Source: Idiomarinaceae bacterium HL-53 (GTDB lineage Bacteria; Pseudomonadota; Gammaproteobacteria; Enterobacterales; Alteromonadaceae). From it: a DNA stretch of 64,000 bases. The position numbers and the translations under genes were made by a program. Shown here in pieces: positions 43,367-53,026 of the stretch. Below the pieces are notes generated by a model. That model saw nothing but the letters and a program-made list of their open reading frames with translations, was not told where the DNA came from and did no database searches. Location: contig LN899469.1 in NCBI GenBank assembly GCA_001458075.1, positions 2,144,659 to 2,208,658 of the forward strand. The letters run 5' to 3'. Numbering within the stretch: the first letter of the stretch is position 1; every line of letters starts with the position of its first letter.

Positions 43367-44388
43367 GTCGCGTGATTCTTAGACAACTCAGTTTGTTACT
43401 GATTACCCTATTTTTGTTATCTCTCGTATCTTTCACGTTAAGCTATGGTTTTCCCGGCGATCCAGTCACTAATGTTTCAGGCATTCACACCGACCATGCA
43501 CGTTATGAGCAGGAGTTTAAAGCCCGTGGCTTTGAGGGACACGTCGGACAACAATACATTGCTTATTTACAGCATTTATTTGATGGTCAGTGGGGTTACT
43601 CACTGCAAGACGGAACGAGTATTGCCGAAGAACTCCGGCTACGACTCCCTGCGACACTCGAAGTGACATTCATCTCGCTCATAGTGGCGCTTGTTGTAGG
43701 GCCACCGCTGGGAATTATTGCTGCGATGAATCATCGCAAGCCACTAGACCAAGTGATTTCGTTCATTAGTCTTGCCGGTTACTCGATTCCAGTATTTTGG
43801 CTTGCTCAAATCTCCATTCTAATTTTTGCAGTGGTTTTTGATTGGGTTCCGATTGCTGGGCAAATAAACCCTCTTTTTGATATTCCGCCCGTGTCCGGCT
43901 CTATTCTTCTCGATATTCTTATTAGCGATAGTCAGCACAAAACAATCGCGTTGCAAAATGCGCTGCTCCATCTCTTACTTCCCACACTCGTGCTAGCTGC
44001 AGCACCCTGTGTGTTACTCATTCGTTTTACGCGCACTTCAGCGCTTCAAGTTTTACAGAAAAAATATATCAAGGGAGCATATGCTCGTGGCCTCTCTACC
44101 ACCGAAGTAATGCTGAAACACACCATTCCAAACACCATGCAACCCGTCACTCGAGAGCTCAGTACCGCATTCAGCATTCTTATAACTAATGTGCTCATTA
44201 CCGAGCTGATTTTCTCTTGGCCGGGCCTCGGAAACTGGCTGGTAAGAAGTATATACGAACGCGATTACCCCGTTATACAACATGGCTTGCTAGTGCTCGC
44301 CTCAATGATCCTTATCGCTAATGTCGCCGCAAATATTATTCAAGCATGGCGCTACCCTCAGGTTAGGCAGGAATTTTATGTCCGATAA
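43363..44388 (+). CDS. sapB: Sap ABC transporter permease SapB
   Basis: Inner-membrane permease, 341 residues with six predicted transmembrane segments, starting MSRVILRQLSLLLITLFLLSL. The EAA-type loop that docks to the ATPase is visible as GAYARGLSTTEVMLKHTIPN, and VTRELSTAFSILITNVLITE follows. It begins with ATGA overlapping the sapA stop. It pairs with SapC to form the channel. Confidence 0.9.
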   Translation: MSRVILRQLSLLLITLFLLSLVSFTLSYGFPGDPVTNVSGIHTDHARYEQEFKARGFEGHVGQQYIAYLQHLFDGQWGYSLQDGTSIAEELRLRLPATLEVTFISLIVALVVGPPLGIIAAMNHRKPLDQVISFISLAGYSIPVFWLAQISILIFAVVFDWVPIAGQINPLFDIPPVSGSILLDILISDSQHKTIALQNALLHLLLPTLVLAAAPCVLLIRFTRTSALQVLQKKYIKGAYARGLSTTEVMLKHTIPNTMQPVTRELSTAFSILITNVLITELIFSWPGLGNWLVRSIYERDYPVIQHGLLVLASMILIANVAANIIQAWRYPQVRQEFYVR

Positions 44389-45271
44389 GAGCCTTTATTT
44401 TGAAGCCAAGAACCCCTCACCTCTTGCTCTTGTATGGCAAGACTTGCGTGGCAACCCAGTGTCTATGGCAACCATTTATATTTTATCGGCGCTGCTGCTT
44501 ATTAGCCTTTTTGGACCTTTATTGGCACCTTATGGTGCCAATGAACAATTTACAGATGCGGTTTCTTTGCCACCCGCATGGTCACAAAAAGGCGATCTAC
44601 GCTTTCTTTTAGGCACCGACTCACTCGGCCGCGATATGATTTCAAGGCTAATGCATGGAGCACGCTATACCTTTGGCCTGCCGCTCTTAGTAATTCTCTC
44701 AGCTGCTTTTATTGGTTGTGGGTTAGGCGCGATCGCGGCCGTTTCTGTCGGTGTCAAAAGCTCCACCGTTAAGCATTTGCTCGATGTACTATTGTCGATC
44801 CCATCCTTACTGTTGGCGCTCGTTATCATCGCGATTATTGGCCCTGGTTTAACTAACGCAACGTTTGCCATCGGTTTGGTATTTATCCCTCAATTCCTTC
44901 ACATTACTAAGAATGCGATCGCCGACGAGCAGAAAAAGCCATATGTTTTGGCAAGCCGTTTAAACGGCGTGTCCGATCGATACATGTTCTTTTATGTGTT
45001 ACTCCCCAATGTGGTGAAAGCAATCATCGTGCACCTCACCATTGCACTCTCAGCCGCAATTCTTGATATTGCAGCACTCGGCTTTTTAGGGCTAGGTGCC
45101 CAAGCTCCAGCGCCTGAATGGGGGGCCATGCTGGCACAGAGTTTAGAAGTTGCTTACAACTCGCCTTGGGTGATGGCACTTCCGGGTCTCGCGCTTTTCA
45201 TTACACTCATGAGTGTCAGTATCCTCGGTGAGTCGATGCGTTCCGCATTGCAAAAACGGATAGGCCAATAA
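44378..45271 (+). CDS. sapC: Sap ABC transporter permease SapC
   Basis: Second inner-membrane permease, 297 residues, about six transmembrane segments; LLGTDSLGRDMISRLMHGARY is the DppC/OppC-type N-terminal signature, and a conserved loop with SRLNGVSDRYMFFYVLLPN precedes the last helices. The ATG at 44378, inside the sapB end (11-bp overlap), follows AGGCAGGAA; an earlier ATG at 44321 would add 19 unlikely residues. It is followed directly by sapD with no gap. Confidence 0.9.
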   Translation: MSDKSLYFEAKNPSPLALVWQDLRGNPVSMATIYILSALLLISLFGPLLAPYGANEQFTDAVSLPPAWSQKGDLRFLLGTDSLGRDMISRLMHGARYTFGLPLLVILSAAFIGCGLGAIAAVSVGVKSSTVKHLLDVLLSIPSLLLALVIIAIIGPGLTNATFAIGLVFIPQFLHITKNAIADEQKKPYVLASRLNGVSDRYMFFYVLLPNVVKAIIVHLTIALSAAILDIAALGFLGLGAQAPAPEWGAMLAQSLEVAYNSPWVMALPGLALFITLMSVSILGESMRSALQKRIGQ

Positions 45272-46282
45272 ATGTTGATTGATATTCGCAACCTTTCAAT
45301 TTACGCCGATACACCGACGGGTGAAGTTCGTGTTCTTGATCGCGTCTCACTACAAATTGAAGAAGGAGAAATACACACACTCGTGGGTGAAAGTGGTTCA
45401 GGTAAGAGCTTGATTGCACGAGCCATTATGGGGTTTGTGAATCCATTATGGCGAGTTCAAGCTGATCGGCTGTGGTTCCGAGGCATTGATCTACTTAATC
45501 TAACAGCAAAGCAACGGCGTGAAATCATTGGCGTGGACATTGCGATGATTTTCCAAGATGCTGCGCGCTATTTAGACCCAAATACGACAGTACTTGAACA
45601 ACTACGCGAAGCGATACTCGATGAAGACGTCAAAGCTAAATTTGGCCAACGAACCAAAGCGAAGAATGACTATGCTCGCAATCTTTTACTAAAAATGGGG
45701 GTGAAAAATTGGCAACAGGTACTCGAAAGCTATCCATTTGAACTATCGGACGGTGTAGCACAGAAGGCTATGATTGCGACCGCTATCGCACATAGGCCCT
45801 ACCTGCTGATCGCCGATGAGCCCACAACCGCTATGGAACCGACCACGCGAGCGCAAATCTATCGATTACTCGCGCAATTACATAGCAAGTTTGATATGTC
45901 GATATTACTGATCACTCAAGACTTGAACACCATCATGCAAGAAACGGATCGGATTACCACGATTTATTGCGGTCAGATCATGGAAACGGGAAGCAAGGAG
46001 CGTATGCTTTCAACCCCCATGCACCCCTATACCGATGCGCTTAATTACACTTCGTTGTTGCAAACAGAGGCTCTGCAACCACGCGCTAGGCTCACTACCT
46101 TGCCCGGTCTCGAGCCCACGTTACAAAGAATGCCAAAAGGATGTCGGTTGGGTCCGCGCTGTCCGTATGCTCGCAAACAATGTATCGATCGCCCCGAGAT
46201 TACAGTTGAGAAAGACTATGCATATTATTGTCACTTTCCGATGAGAGCCAACCAAAAAGCACAGAAGGAGTCTCAGTCGTGA
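45272..46282 (+). CDS. sapD: Sap ABC transporter ATP-binding protein SapD
   Basis: A 336-residue cytosolic ATPase of the oligopeptide type. Walker A is VGESGSGKSL, Walker B LLIADEPTTAME, and an Opp/Dpp-type C-terminal CRLGPRCPYARKQC stretch is present. The ABC signature is unusual (ELSDGVAQK instead of LSGGQ), a deviation also seen in E. coli SapD. It forms the ATPase pair with SapF. The ATG directly follows the sapC stop and the 3' end overlaps sapF by four bases. Confidence 0.9.
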   Translation: MLIDIRNLSIYADTPTGEVRVLDRVSLQIEEGEIHTLVGESGSGKSLIARAIMGFVNPLWRVQADRLWFRGIDLLNLTAKQRREIIGVDIAMIFQDAARYLDPNTTVLEQLREAILDEDVKAKFGQRTKAKNDYARNLLLKMGVKNWQQVLESYPFELSDGVAQKAMIATAIAHRPYLLIADEPTTAMEPTTRAQIYRLLAQLHSKFDMSILLITQDLNTIMQETDRITTIYCGQIMETGSKERMLSTPMHPYTDALNYTSLLQTEALQPRARLTTLPGLEPTLQRMPKGCRLGPRCPYARKQCIDRPEITVEKDYAYYCHFPMRANQKAQKESQS

Positions 46283-47055
46283 GTGCCGTGTTGCGTGTTG
46301 AGCAATTAAGCCGTGTTTTCCATCATCGAATCGGATGGTTTAAGACCTCTCCTAATTTTGCAGTTGAAGACGTTAGTTTTGCGATTGAAGCAGGTAAAAC
46401 ACTCGCGTTTATGGGGGCCAATGGCTCGGGCAAGTCAACACTCGCAGCATTGATTGGCGGCGCACTGCCACCTACACGAGGTAAAATTTATCTTGATGGA
46501 AAAGAGCTTGCTGATTCAGATATTCGCAGGCGAGCGCAATATATTCGAATGATTTTCCAAGATGCGGAAGGTTCTCTCAATCCCAATTTAACGATCGGTA
46601 AACAGTTACACGAGGTACTGCACTTCAATACAAAACTAACCGAGAAACAAGTGGATGACCTAATCTCTCGAACCTTAAAACGCGTCGGACTACTGAATGA
46701 GCATCGTCGCTTTTATCCTTACATGCTCACGAATAGCCAACGACAACGCGCTTGCATAGCTCGTGCTATTATTTTGAACCCTAAAGTGATTGTTTCAGAT
46801 GAAGCACTAGCAATCTTAGATACATCGGTTCGAGCACAAATATTGAACCTCTTAATGGATTTACAGGAAGAGTTAAATATTTCCTATATCTTCATGACCC
46901 ATAGTCCCGAAATCGCTCGACATATGGCAGACGATGTCGCCATTATGAAAGACGGCAAGATCATTGAGTTTGGCACAACAAAATCCGTATTAGAGTCACC
47001 GGAAAACCCGTACACAAGAAATTTGGTAAATGCGGCGCCTGAGCTGTCGACTTGA
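46279..47055 (+). CDS. sapF: Sap ABC transporter ATP-binding protein SapF
   Basis: A 258-residue ATPase, partner of SapD. Walker A GANGSGKSTL and Walker B KVIVSDEALAILD are present; the signature is degenerate (LTNSQRQR), as in the family. The start is a GTG at 46279 overlapping the sapD stop (GTGA) and preceded by AAGGAG; an open frame to 46228 lies inside sapD and adds no conserved residues. It ends the pspF-sap run, and no strong terminator is seen before putP. Confidence 0.9.
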   Translation: MSAVLRVEQLSRVFHHRIGWFKTSPNFAVEDVSFAIEAGKTLAFMGANGSGKSTLAALIGGALPPTRGKIYLDGKELADSDIRRRAQYIRMIFQDAEGSLNPNLTIGKQLHEVLHFNTKLTEKQVDDLISRTLKRVGLLNEHRRFYPYMLTNSQRQRACIARAIILNPKVIVSDEALAILDTSVRAQILNLLMDLQEELNISYIFMTHSPEIARHMADDVAIMKDGKIIEFGTTKSVLESPENPYTRNLVNAAPELST

Positions 47056-47157
47056 GAAAAAGCGAGACTTTTGTTAGGTTGAGGTGCTTTTCGATAACAA
47101 AATACTAAATACTTATCCCTTTATTCTTTTCATGCGCTACATAACAGGAGCCTAATT

Positions 47158-48687
47158 TTGGAAACTGGTACGCTAATATCTCTAGCAATTTACTTCCTTG
47201 CCATGCTCGGCATCGGTGTCTACGGTTACTACAAATCGACCAGCGATCTCTCCGACTACATGCTCGGTGGACGACGATTGGGTCCCGGTGTGACCGCATT
47301 ATCTGCAGGTGCATCTGATATGAGTGGTTGGATGCTCATGGGTCTTCCTGGTGCGTTCTTTGTCGCAGGGTTTTCAGAAGTATGGTTATCGGTTGGCCTT
47401 TTAATTGGCGCCTACATTAATTATCGAGTCGTCGCACCACGACTGCGTGTGTACACAGAGGTTGCGAAAGACTCAATTACCATTCCCGATTATTTTGAAA
47501 ATCGATTTCAAGATCAGTCTCGTTGGTTACGTCTGGTTTCAGCAGTCGTGATTATTATATTCTTCACGCTCTACACAGCCTCTGGTGTGTACGCAGGAGG
47601 AACGCTATTCGAGAACGCATTTGGTATGGATTATCATACAGGATTGGTCTTAACAGCCGCCGTCGTTGTGGCCTACACTCTGCTCGGTGGCTTCTTGGCG
47701 GTAAGCATGACCGACTTCGTGCAAGGTTGCATTATGTTCGTCGCACTGGTGCTGGTTCCTATCGTCGCATTCGGTAACCTCGGTGGTATTGAACCCGTGA
47801 CTGCGCAAGCGAAAGAATTGAGCCCAGCCATGTTGAATCCGTTCTACGGCATGACCTTTTTGGGAACCATATCTCTTCTCGCATGGGGGCTCGGCTATTT
47901 CGGTCAGCCACATATTATTGTGCGCTTCATGGCAATTCGCTCAATTAAAGACTTTAAAGCGGCGCGACGCATCGGTATGACTTGGATGACGGTTGCTATT
48001 GTGGGTGCCATGCTCACAGGGTTAGCCGGTGCTGCGTACATGTCGCTGAATGCAACAGACGTTGAAGTCGGGGCCTATGTTTCGAACGGTTCTTTGTATA
48101 ATCCAGAGACGATTTTTATCGTGATGTCTCAAATTCTCTTTAATCCGTTCATCGGAGGCTTTTTGCTGGCCGCCATTTTAGCCGCCATCATGAGTACCAT
48201 CTCATCACAACTGTTGGTAACTTCGAGCGCACTGACCCAAGACTTTTACAAAAGTTTCATGAACAAGAACGCAAGTGACAAGCTGCAAGTGCTAGTAGGA
48301 CGTATCTCAGTACTTCTTGTATCGCTCGTGGCAATCGCACTTGTTTGGGTTCCTCAAGGTACCATTCTTGACCAAGTTGGAAATGCGTGGGCCGGATTTG
48401 GCGCCGCGTTTGGGCCATTGATCATTATGAGCCTTTACTGGAAGCGAATGACGATGCAGGGTGCACTTTCTGGCATGCTGGTCGGTGCATTTACCGTTCT
48501 GTTCTGGATTTATGCCCCCGTGTTGTCAAATGGAAACACACTCAGCTCTATCGTTTATGAGATGGTTCCAGGTGTGTTGCTCTCTGCTATTACGATCTAC
48601 GTTGTAAGTTTAGCAACCGCATCGGGCAAACCTGAAATAGACAAAGAGTTCGAGCAAATGGAAGCATTAATGAAGAAAGACTCATAA
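47158..48687 (+). CDS. putP: sodium/proline symporter PutP
   Basis: An inner-membrane carrier that takes up proline with sodium. The 509-residue protein has about 13 transmembrane segments. The sodium-binding signature is DMSGWMLMGLPGAFF near residue 55, after YMLGGRRLGPGVTALSAGAS; MAIRSIKDFKAARRIGMTWM and ISSQLLVTSSALTQDFY match the solute:sodium symporter core. The start is TTG at 47158, with AGGAG seven bases upstream and no ATG nearby. A strong bidirectional terminator follows. Proline utilisation genes (putA) are not in the window. Confidence 0.93.
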   Translation: METGTLISLAIYFLAMLGIGVYGYYKSTSDLSDYMLGGRRLGPGVTALSAGASDMSGWMLMGLPGAFFVAGFSEVWLSVGLLIGAYINYRVVAPRLRVYTEVAKDSITIPDYFENRFQDQSRWLRLVSAVVIIIFFTLYTASGVYAGGTLFENAFGMDYHTGLVLTAAVVVAYTLLGGFLAVSMTDFVQGCIMFVALVLVPIVAFGNLGGIEPVTAQAKELSPAMLNPFYGMTFLGTISLLAWGLGYFGQPHIIVRFMAIRSIKDFKAARRIGMTWMTVAIVGAMLTGLAGAAYMSLNATDVEVGAYVSNGSLYNPETIFIVMSQILFNPFIGGFLLAAILAAIMSTISSQLLVTSSALTQDFYKSFMNKNASDKLQVLVGRISVLLVSLVAIALVWVPQGTILDQVGNAWAGFGAAFGPLIIMSLYWKRMTMQGALSGMLVGAFTVLFWIYAPVLSNGNTLSSIVYEMVPGVLLSAITIYVVSLATASGKPEIDKEFEQMEALMKKDS

Positions 48688-48730
48688 GGTTTGAGTCACT
48701 GCACTCAGCGAGACTGTCGCTCATAAAACA

Positions 48731-48773
48731 AAGGCTAGGTTTACTTAAAACGTACAACCTAGCCTTTTCTTTT
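48731..48773. terminator. bidirectional terminator of putP and the patatin gene
   Basis: AAGGCTAGGTT (48731-48741) pairs with AACCTAGCCTT (48756-48766), followed by TTCTTTT on the plus strand and, on the minus strand, by TTGTTTT. It separates the convergent genes. Confidence 0.88.
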
Positions 48774-49767
48774 AATTCGGCTGAGGCGCATTGGTTTGCC
48801 GTAAGGCTAAATGATACATCTCTTCTAGAATCAGGCGCTTCATCTTCATCGTCGTTTGATAACCAATTTCAATGGCCTTGTCTCCCGTTTCAAATTCAAG
48901 TAAACCAATATCCCCTACTTTCGGCTGTAAAAGAATATCTGCCGGGTCCCCTGCCATACGAGCCTTAGTAATACGCTCCTGCATAATATCAATCGAGCCA
49001 GCCATAACTCCAAATACGCCGGGCGAAGTTGGCTGACGAGTAAACTTATCTTTGACCTGTTCGAGGTAGTGCGAGCTTCTAGATAGAAACTGGTGGAACA
49101 GGTTTTTCTCCTTTTCTTTTTCCAAATCTTTTACTTTTTGCCTTGCATCTCCTTCTAGAGATTGCTCAACTGTTCCCGGAGCTTGGTCCATTGCAGAGAG
49201 TTCATCATCAATGTGAACCTGAGAGTTTAAATTTACCGCAATCACAAAATCAGCCTCTAGCGCTCTTGCCAATGATACCGGCACAGGGTTCACCAACGCA
49301 CCATCTACCAACCAACGACCATTCAAAAGTTTAGGCGCCAATAAACCCGGCATGGCACAGCTTGCTCTGGCAATTTCAGCTAAATCGCCTCTCTTTAACC
49401 AAACCTCGCGTCCCGTATATAAATCGGTTGCGACTGCAGCAAAAGGTTTTTGTAATTCCTCAACCTTTAATGCGCCAAAACGTTTACGTGCATTATTGAA
49501 AACTTTTTCCCCCGAAATAACACCGCCGTTACTCAAACCAAAATCTAGCAAGTTGAAAACTTTCCAGCGGTCCATATCTCGAACCCACGCTTCTACTTCA
49601 TCTAACCGACCTGCTGCATAGGCTCCGCCAATAAGGGAACCGATTGAGGTCCCGGTCACCACGTCTATTTCAATCCCCATCTCTTCAAGTGCTCGAATCA
49701 CTCCAATATGGGCCCATCCTCTTGCTGCTCCGGAGCCTAACGCTAAACCTACTTTAATTCGTTTCAC
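48772..49767 (-). CDS. rssA: patatin-like phospholipase RssA
   Basis: A 331-residue protein with the complete patatin dyad: oxyanion loop GSGAARGWAHIGV (11-23), nucleophile S41 in GTSIGS and aspartate in DGALVNPVPV (near 163). The family hydrolyses acyl lipids; RssA in E. coli is linked to RpoS control but its substrate is not known. The C-terminal part is basic and coiled (DARQKVKDLEKEKEKNLFHQ), without a membrane segment. It is convergent with putP and divergent from the EAL/HDOD gene. Confidence 0.87.
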   Translation of the reverse strand: MKRIKVGLALGSGAARGWAHIGVIRALEEMGIEIDVVTGTSIGSLIGGAYAAGRLDEVEAWVRDMDRWKVFNLLDFGLSNGGVISGEKVFNNARKRFGALKVEELQKPFAAVATDLYTGREVWLKRGDLAEIARASCAMPGLLAPKLLNGRWLVDGALVNPVPVSLARALEADFVIAVNLNSQVHIDDELSAMDQAPGTVEQSLEGDARQKVKDLEKEKEKNLFHQFLSRSSHYLEQVKDKFTRQPTSPGVFGVMAGSIDIMQERITKARMAGDPADILLQPKVGDIGLLEFETGDKAIEIGYQTTMKMKRLILEEMYHLALRQTNAPQPN

Positions 49768-49853
49768 ATGCTCTCCTTCTTTTATTGCGCCACTGCCAGA
49801 TAAGTAATATTATCGTATTCTTAACTAACAAGTTTTCTCATATTAGGCGTGGT

Positions 49854-51065
49854 ATGTTTTTTTACATTGCTCGGCAGCCCATTCTAGATCGAAATAAAGC
49901 GCTTTTTGCTTACGAGCTCTTGTTTCGAAACGGCACCAACAACGCATTTCCCGACATCTCTGTAGAAGTTGCTACCGCTAGCTTAATCGAAAATAGCCAG
50001 TTACAACATAGTGTCAATGAGATCACAGACCAGCACCACGCGTTCATCAACTTCTCCGAGCAAGCTATTTTGCAAGACTTGCCTAGCTTTATGCCCAAAG
50101 AGCATGTCGTAATTGAAGTTCTTGAAACGGTCACGCCAAGCCCTACCGTATTCGAAGCCTTAAAAAGTTTAAAAGCACGCGGTTACAAAATTGCGCTTGA
50201 CGACTACGACTTCAATCCTGAGTGGGAAAAGATTTTAGCAATTGTCGACATCATCAAAGTTGACTTAAAAGCAAGCACAAGAGCACAAATACTGGCGCTA
50301 TTTAAACTCGCTAAGCAACATACATTTAAGCTTCTCGCGGAAAAAGTTGAAACCTATGAAGAGTTTCAGCAGTGTTTAGACGACGGTTTCGATTATTTTC
50401 AAGGTTATTTTTTCGCCAAGCCAGAAATAGTGACAAAACGCTCCCTCACGCCGAATCAACTGATATATACGCAATTACTACAAGCCTGCGCACGTCCTGA
50501 GATTGATTTTGATTCGGTAAACCAACTCATGTCGAGAGATGTCGGCATTACATATAAGCTTTTAAGATACGTAAATGCACCTGTGCATGGCTTGACTGAG
50601 CCGATAGAGTCACTCAAACAAGCGATTGTTTACCTGGGTGAACAGCAAATAAAAAAGTTCATCGCGGTGATCTCTGCGGCTCAGCTCGGCGAGCATAAAC
50701 CTTCTGAACTCGTTCGCCTTTCAATCGTGCGTGCTCATATGTGTGAACAAATCGCGAGGGCCAGTGGTGTCGCAGTTGATCCGGAAAAGGCATTTCTCAC
50801 CGGTATGTTCTCACTGCTTGAGGCGATCCTCGACGAACCACTCACGGTGATCATGTCTCGTATAGAGCTCGGCGAAGATATTACCAAAGCACTCATTGAA
50901 AAGAAGGGCCCGCTCGCTTTCTGTCTTGGCCTAGTAACTTTCTACGAAAAGGCGAACTGGGAGAAAGTAAAAAGCGTTTCTAAGCGGCTTAGAGTCTCGG
51001 AGGACGACCTACCTACTTATTACTTAAACTCTCTAAATTGGGCAAACGCACTCAACGCACATTAA
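49854..51065 (+). CDS. degenerate EAL plus HDOD signalling protein
   Basis: A 403-residue cytosolic protein. Residues 1-190 form an EAL-like domain (IARQPILDRNKALFAYELLFR, ALDDYDF, AEKVET, FDYFQGYFFAKPE), but the catalytic EAL motif reads YELLFR and several metal-binding acids are absent, so phosphodiesterase activity is unlikely. Residues 200-400 are an HDOD domain (LMSRDVGITYKLLRYVN). This domain pair (YuxH type) is known in cyclic-di-GMP related regulators of motility. The ATG at 49854 begins the conserved region; the ATG at 49785 adds a non-conserved lead. Role here is unknown. Confidence 0.85.
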   Translation: MFFYIARQPILDRNKALFAYELLFRNGTNNAFPDISVEVATASLIENSQLQHSVNEITDQHHAFINFSEQAILQDLPSFMPKEHVVIEVLETVTPSPTVFEALKSLKARGYKIALDDYDFNPEWEKILAIVDIIKVDLKASTRAQILALFKLAKQHTFKLLAEKVETYEEFQQCLDDGFDYFQGYFFAKPEIVTKRSLTPNQLIYTQLLQACARPEIDFDSVNQLMSRDVGITYKLLRYVNAPVHGLTEPIESLKQAIVYLGEQQIKKFIAVISAAQLGEHKPSELVRLSIVRAHMCEQIARASGVAVDPEKAFLTGMFSLLEAILDEPLTVIMSRIELGEDITKALIEKKGPLAFCLGLVTFYEKANWEKVKSVSKRLRVSEDDLPTYYLNSLNWANALNAH

Positions 51066-51067
51066 GT

Positions 51068-52864
51068 TCAATTGGAACTTTGCGTCTCGACCCAATCTAC
51101 AATAATCTGCTCCAAAATCGTCAACGGAACTGAACCATGGCGCAATAATTCGTAATGAAATGCGCGCACATCAAATTCATCCCCTAAACGCTGCTCTGCA
51201 TAGCCTCGCAGCTCCAAAATCTTCAACTGCCCAATTTTATAGGCAAGCGCTTGACCGGGTAATGCCATAAAACGTTCAGCCTCTGAAACTGCTCTCGCCT
51301 CCTTTACCGGCGCATTTGCATACATATAATCCAACACTTGTTGACGGCTCCATGCAAACTCATGAAGACCCGTATCAACAACGAGGCGAATAGCGCGCCA
51401 AAGCTCAGCAACCAGCTGCCCGTATTGATCATACGGTTCAAAAACACCCAACTCGGAGCCGAGCTGCTCTGTATACAAGCCCCAACCTTCTGCATAAGCT
51501 ACGGCAATGCTGAAACGGCGAAAACGTGGAACGTTATCGAGCTCGCGCTGAATAGAGAGTTGATAATGATGGCCAGGGATTGCTTCATGTAATGTCAGCG
51601 CGCCCTTTGCCCAAGTTGGGCGAGCTTCTAGTCCATATGTATTGAGATAAAAAATACCGGGTCGACTCCCGTCTTCCGAGGCAACAGAGTAGCTTCCGGA
51701 GCTCGCTGAACGTTCACGAAATGGTTCCACTGCACGAATTTCATAATCCGCTTTCGGAATTACCTCAGGATCAAAGATAAGGTCTATCCGAGACTCAACC
51801 TGTTTAGCAAAAGCTCGATAGTCCTCGAGCATTGCCTCAGGCGATTCATAATGGAATTGGGGATCATCACGTGTGAACGCGAAAAACTCATCCAGGGTCC
51901 CTGAAAATCCAACCCGAGACATTATAGCTCTGATTTCTTCGTGAATCCGCGCAACTTCAGCCAGCCCTATTTCATGAATCTCTTGCGGCGTAAGCTGAGT
52001 CGTGGTTTGCCGTTCAACCTCAAAAGCATACCAATCACCCCCTCCAGGCAACGATCCCACACCGTAGCTATCGGTACGTGTAACGGGTAGATATTCCGAA
52101 ACCAAATATTCGTGTAGCGCCTGATATGCGGGCAAAACCTCATCTGTAATGACTCGCTCATAATCGAGCGTTATCTGTTCCTTCACTGAGTTGTCGAAAT
52201 TGTCGGGAAAAGCCACTAAAGGCCGGTAAAAAAGACTATCCTCAACACTCTCTACTAAGTGTGCTTCAATTTGAGTCACAACACGCTCCGCAAGCACTCG
52301 AGGCATCACAACATCTTCTTCTATGCCCTTTGCCAAGTTCATCTGTATTTGCTGGAATACATCCGGAATTTGCTGCATTCGCTGCAACCAATCAGAATAG
52401 TTTTCAACAGTGGCAAAAGGATGGAATGAACTACCCGCGCCTAATTGCGCATACTGATTTGCAATATTGTACATTTGATTAAGTGGTAACAGATGCGAAG
52501 GATAAGCCAATTGCTCAACCGAAACTTCACGCTCATATTTAAATATTTGATAACTCAGTTGATCCTGCTCAGACAAAGCGCTTTCGTCGATGGTTTCCAA
52601 CGCCATTAAAAACTCTTCTTCTAATAAACGAGCGCGCTCCCGATGTTCCTCAGTAAATGGATTACCCAAAATATGGTCGTAACCAGTGACACCAATGGCT
52701 GTTGCTTCCAAAGGATTCAAAGCTAAATTTGCCTGAAAATAATCTTCGAAAATTTCGTGCAAGGCCTGACTCTGCTCAACTTGTTGAACAGAAACTTCAT
52801 CAGTCTTTATGGGAGTACAGGAAATAACAGAAATTGAAATGAAGAGACTAATAAGTACGCGCAT
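51068..52864 (-). CDS. DUF885 family lipoprotein, probable metallopeptidase
   Basis: A 598-residue exported protein with lipoprotein signal MRVLISLFISISVISCTPIK (lipobox ISC). The DUF885 signature HEAIPGHHYQLSIQREL lies near residue 430, with a downstream glutamate in AYAEGWGLYTEQLG, the arrangement of a gluzincin-type zinc site (HExxH-like HEAxxGHH). The family is common in marine gammaproteobacteria; activity and substrate have rarely been shown. The gene stands alone, convergent with the HDOD gene with only two bases between stops. Confidence 0.82.
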   Translation of the reverse strand: MRVLISLFISISVISCTPIKTDEVSVQQVEQSQALHEIFEDYFQANLALNPLEATAIGVTGYDHILGNPFTEEHRERARLLEEEFLMALETIDESALSEQDQLSYQIFKYEREVSVEQLAYPSHLLPLNQMYNIANQYAQLGAGSSFHPFATVENYSDWLQRMQQIPDVFQQIQMNLAKGIEEDVVMPRVLAERVVTQIEAHLVESVEDSLFYRPLVAFPDNFDNSVKEQITLDYERVITDEVLPAYQALHEYLVSEYLPVTRTDSYGVGSLPGGGDWYAFEVERQTTTQLTPQEIHEIGLAEVARIHEEIRAIMSRVGFSGTLDEFFAFTRDDPQFHYESPEAMLEDYRAFAKQVESRIDLIFDPEVIPKADYEIRAVEPFRERSASSGSYSVASEDGSRPGIFYLNTYGLEARPTWAKGALTLHEAIPGHHYQLSIQRELDNVPRFRRFSIAVAYAEGWGLYTEQLGSELGVFEPYDQYGQLVAELWRAIRLVVDTGLHEFAWSRQQVLDYMYANAPVKEARAVSEAERFMALPGQALAYKIGQLKILELRGYAEQRLGDEFDVRAFHYELLRHGSVPLTILEQIIVDWVETQSSN

Positions 52865-52962
52865 GGAACTGACTCTCTTTATTTAATGGCAAGCAACAAG
52901 TGAGTCGATAAGCATACCCTAGAATCGAGTGACAGGAAATAGCATTACAAAAACCTTTCAAT

Positions 52963-53001
52963 ATATAAAAACGGCGGTCACTTATAAAAATGACCGCCGT
53001 T
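52963..53001 (-). terminator. rho-independent terminator of recA
   Basis: ACGGCGGTCA (52971-52980) pairs with TGACCGCCGT (52991-53000), followed on the minus strand by TTTTATAT. It lies 26 bases after the recA stop. Confidence 0.9.
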
Positions 53002-53026
53002 CATAAGCTATATTTTCGCAATGTAA

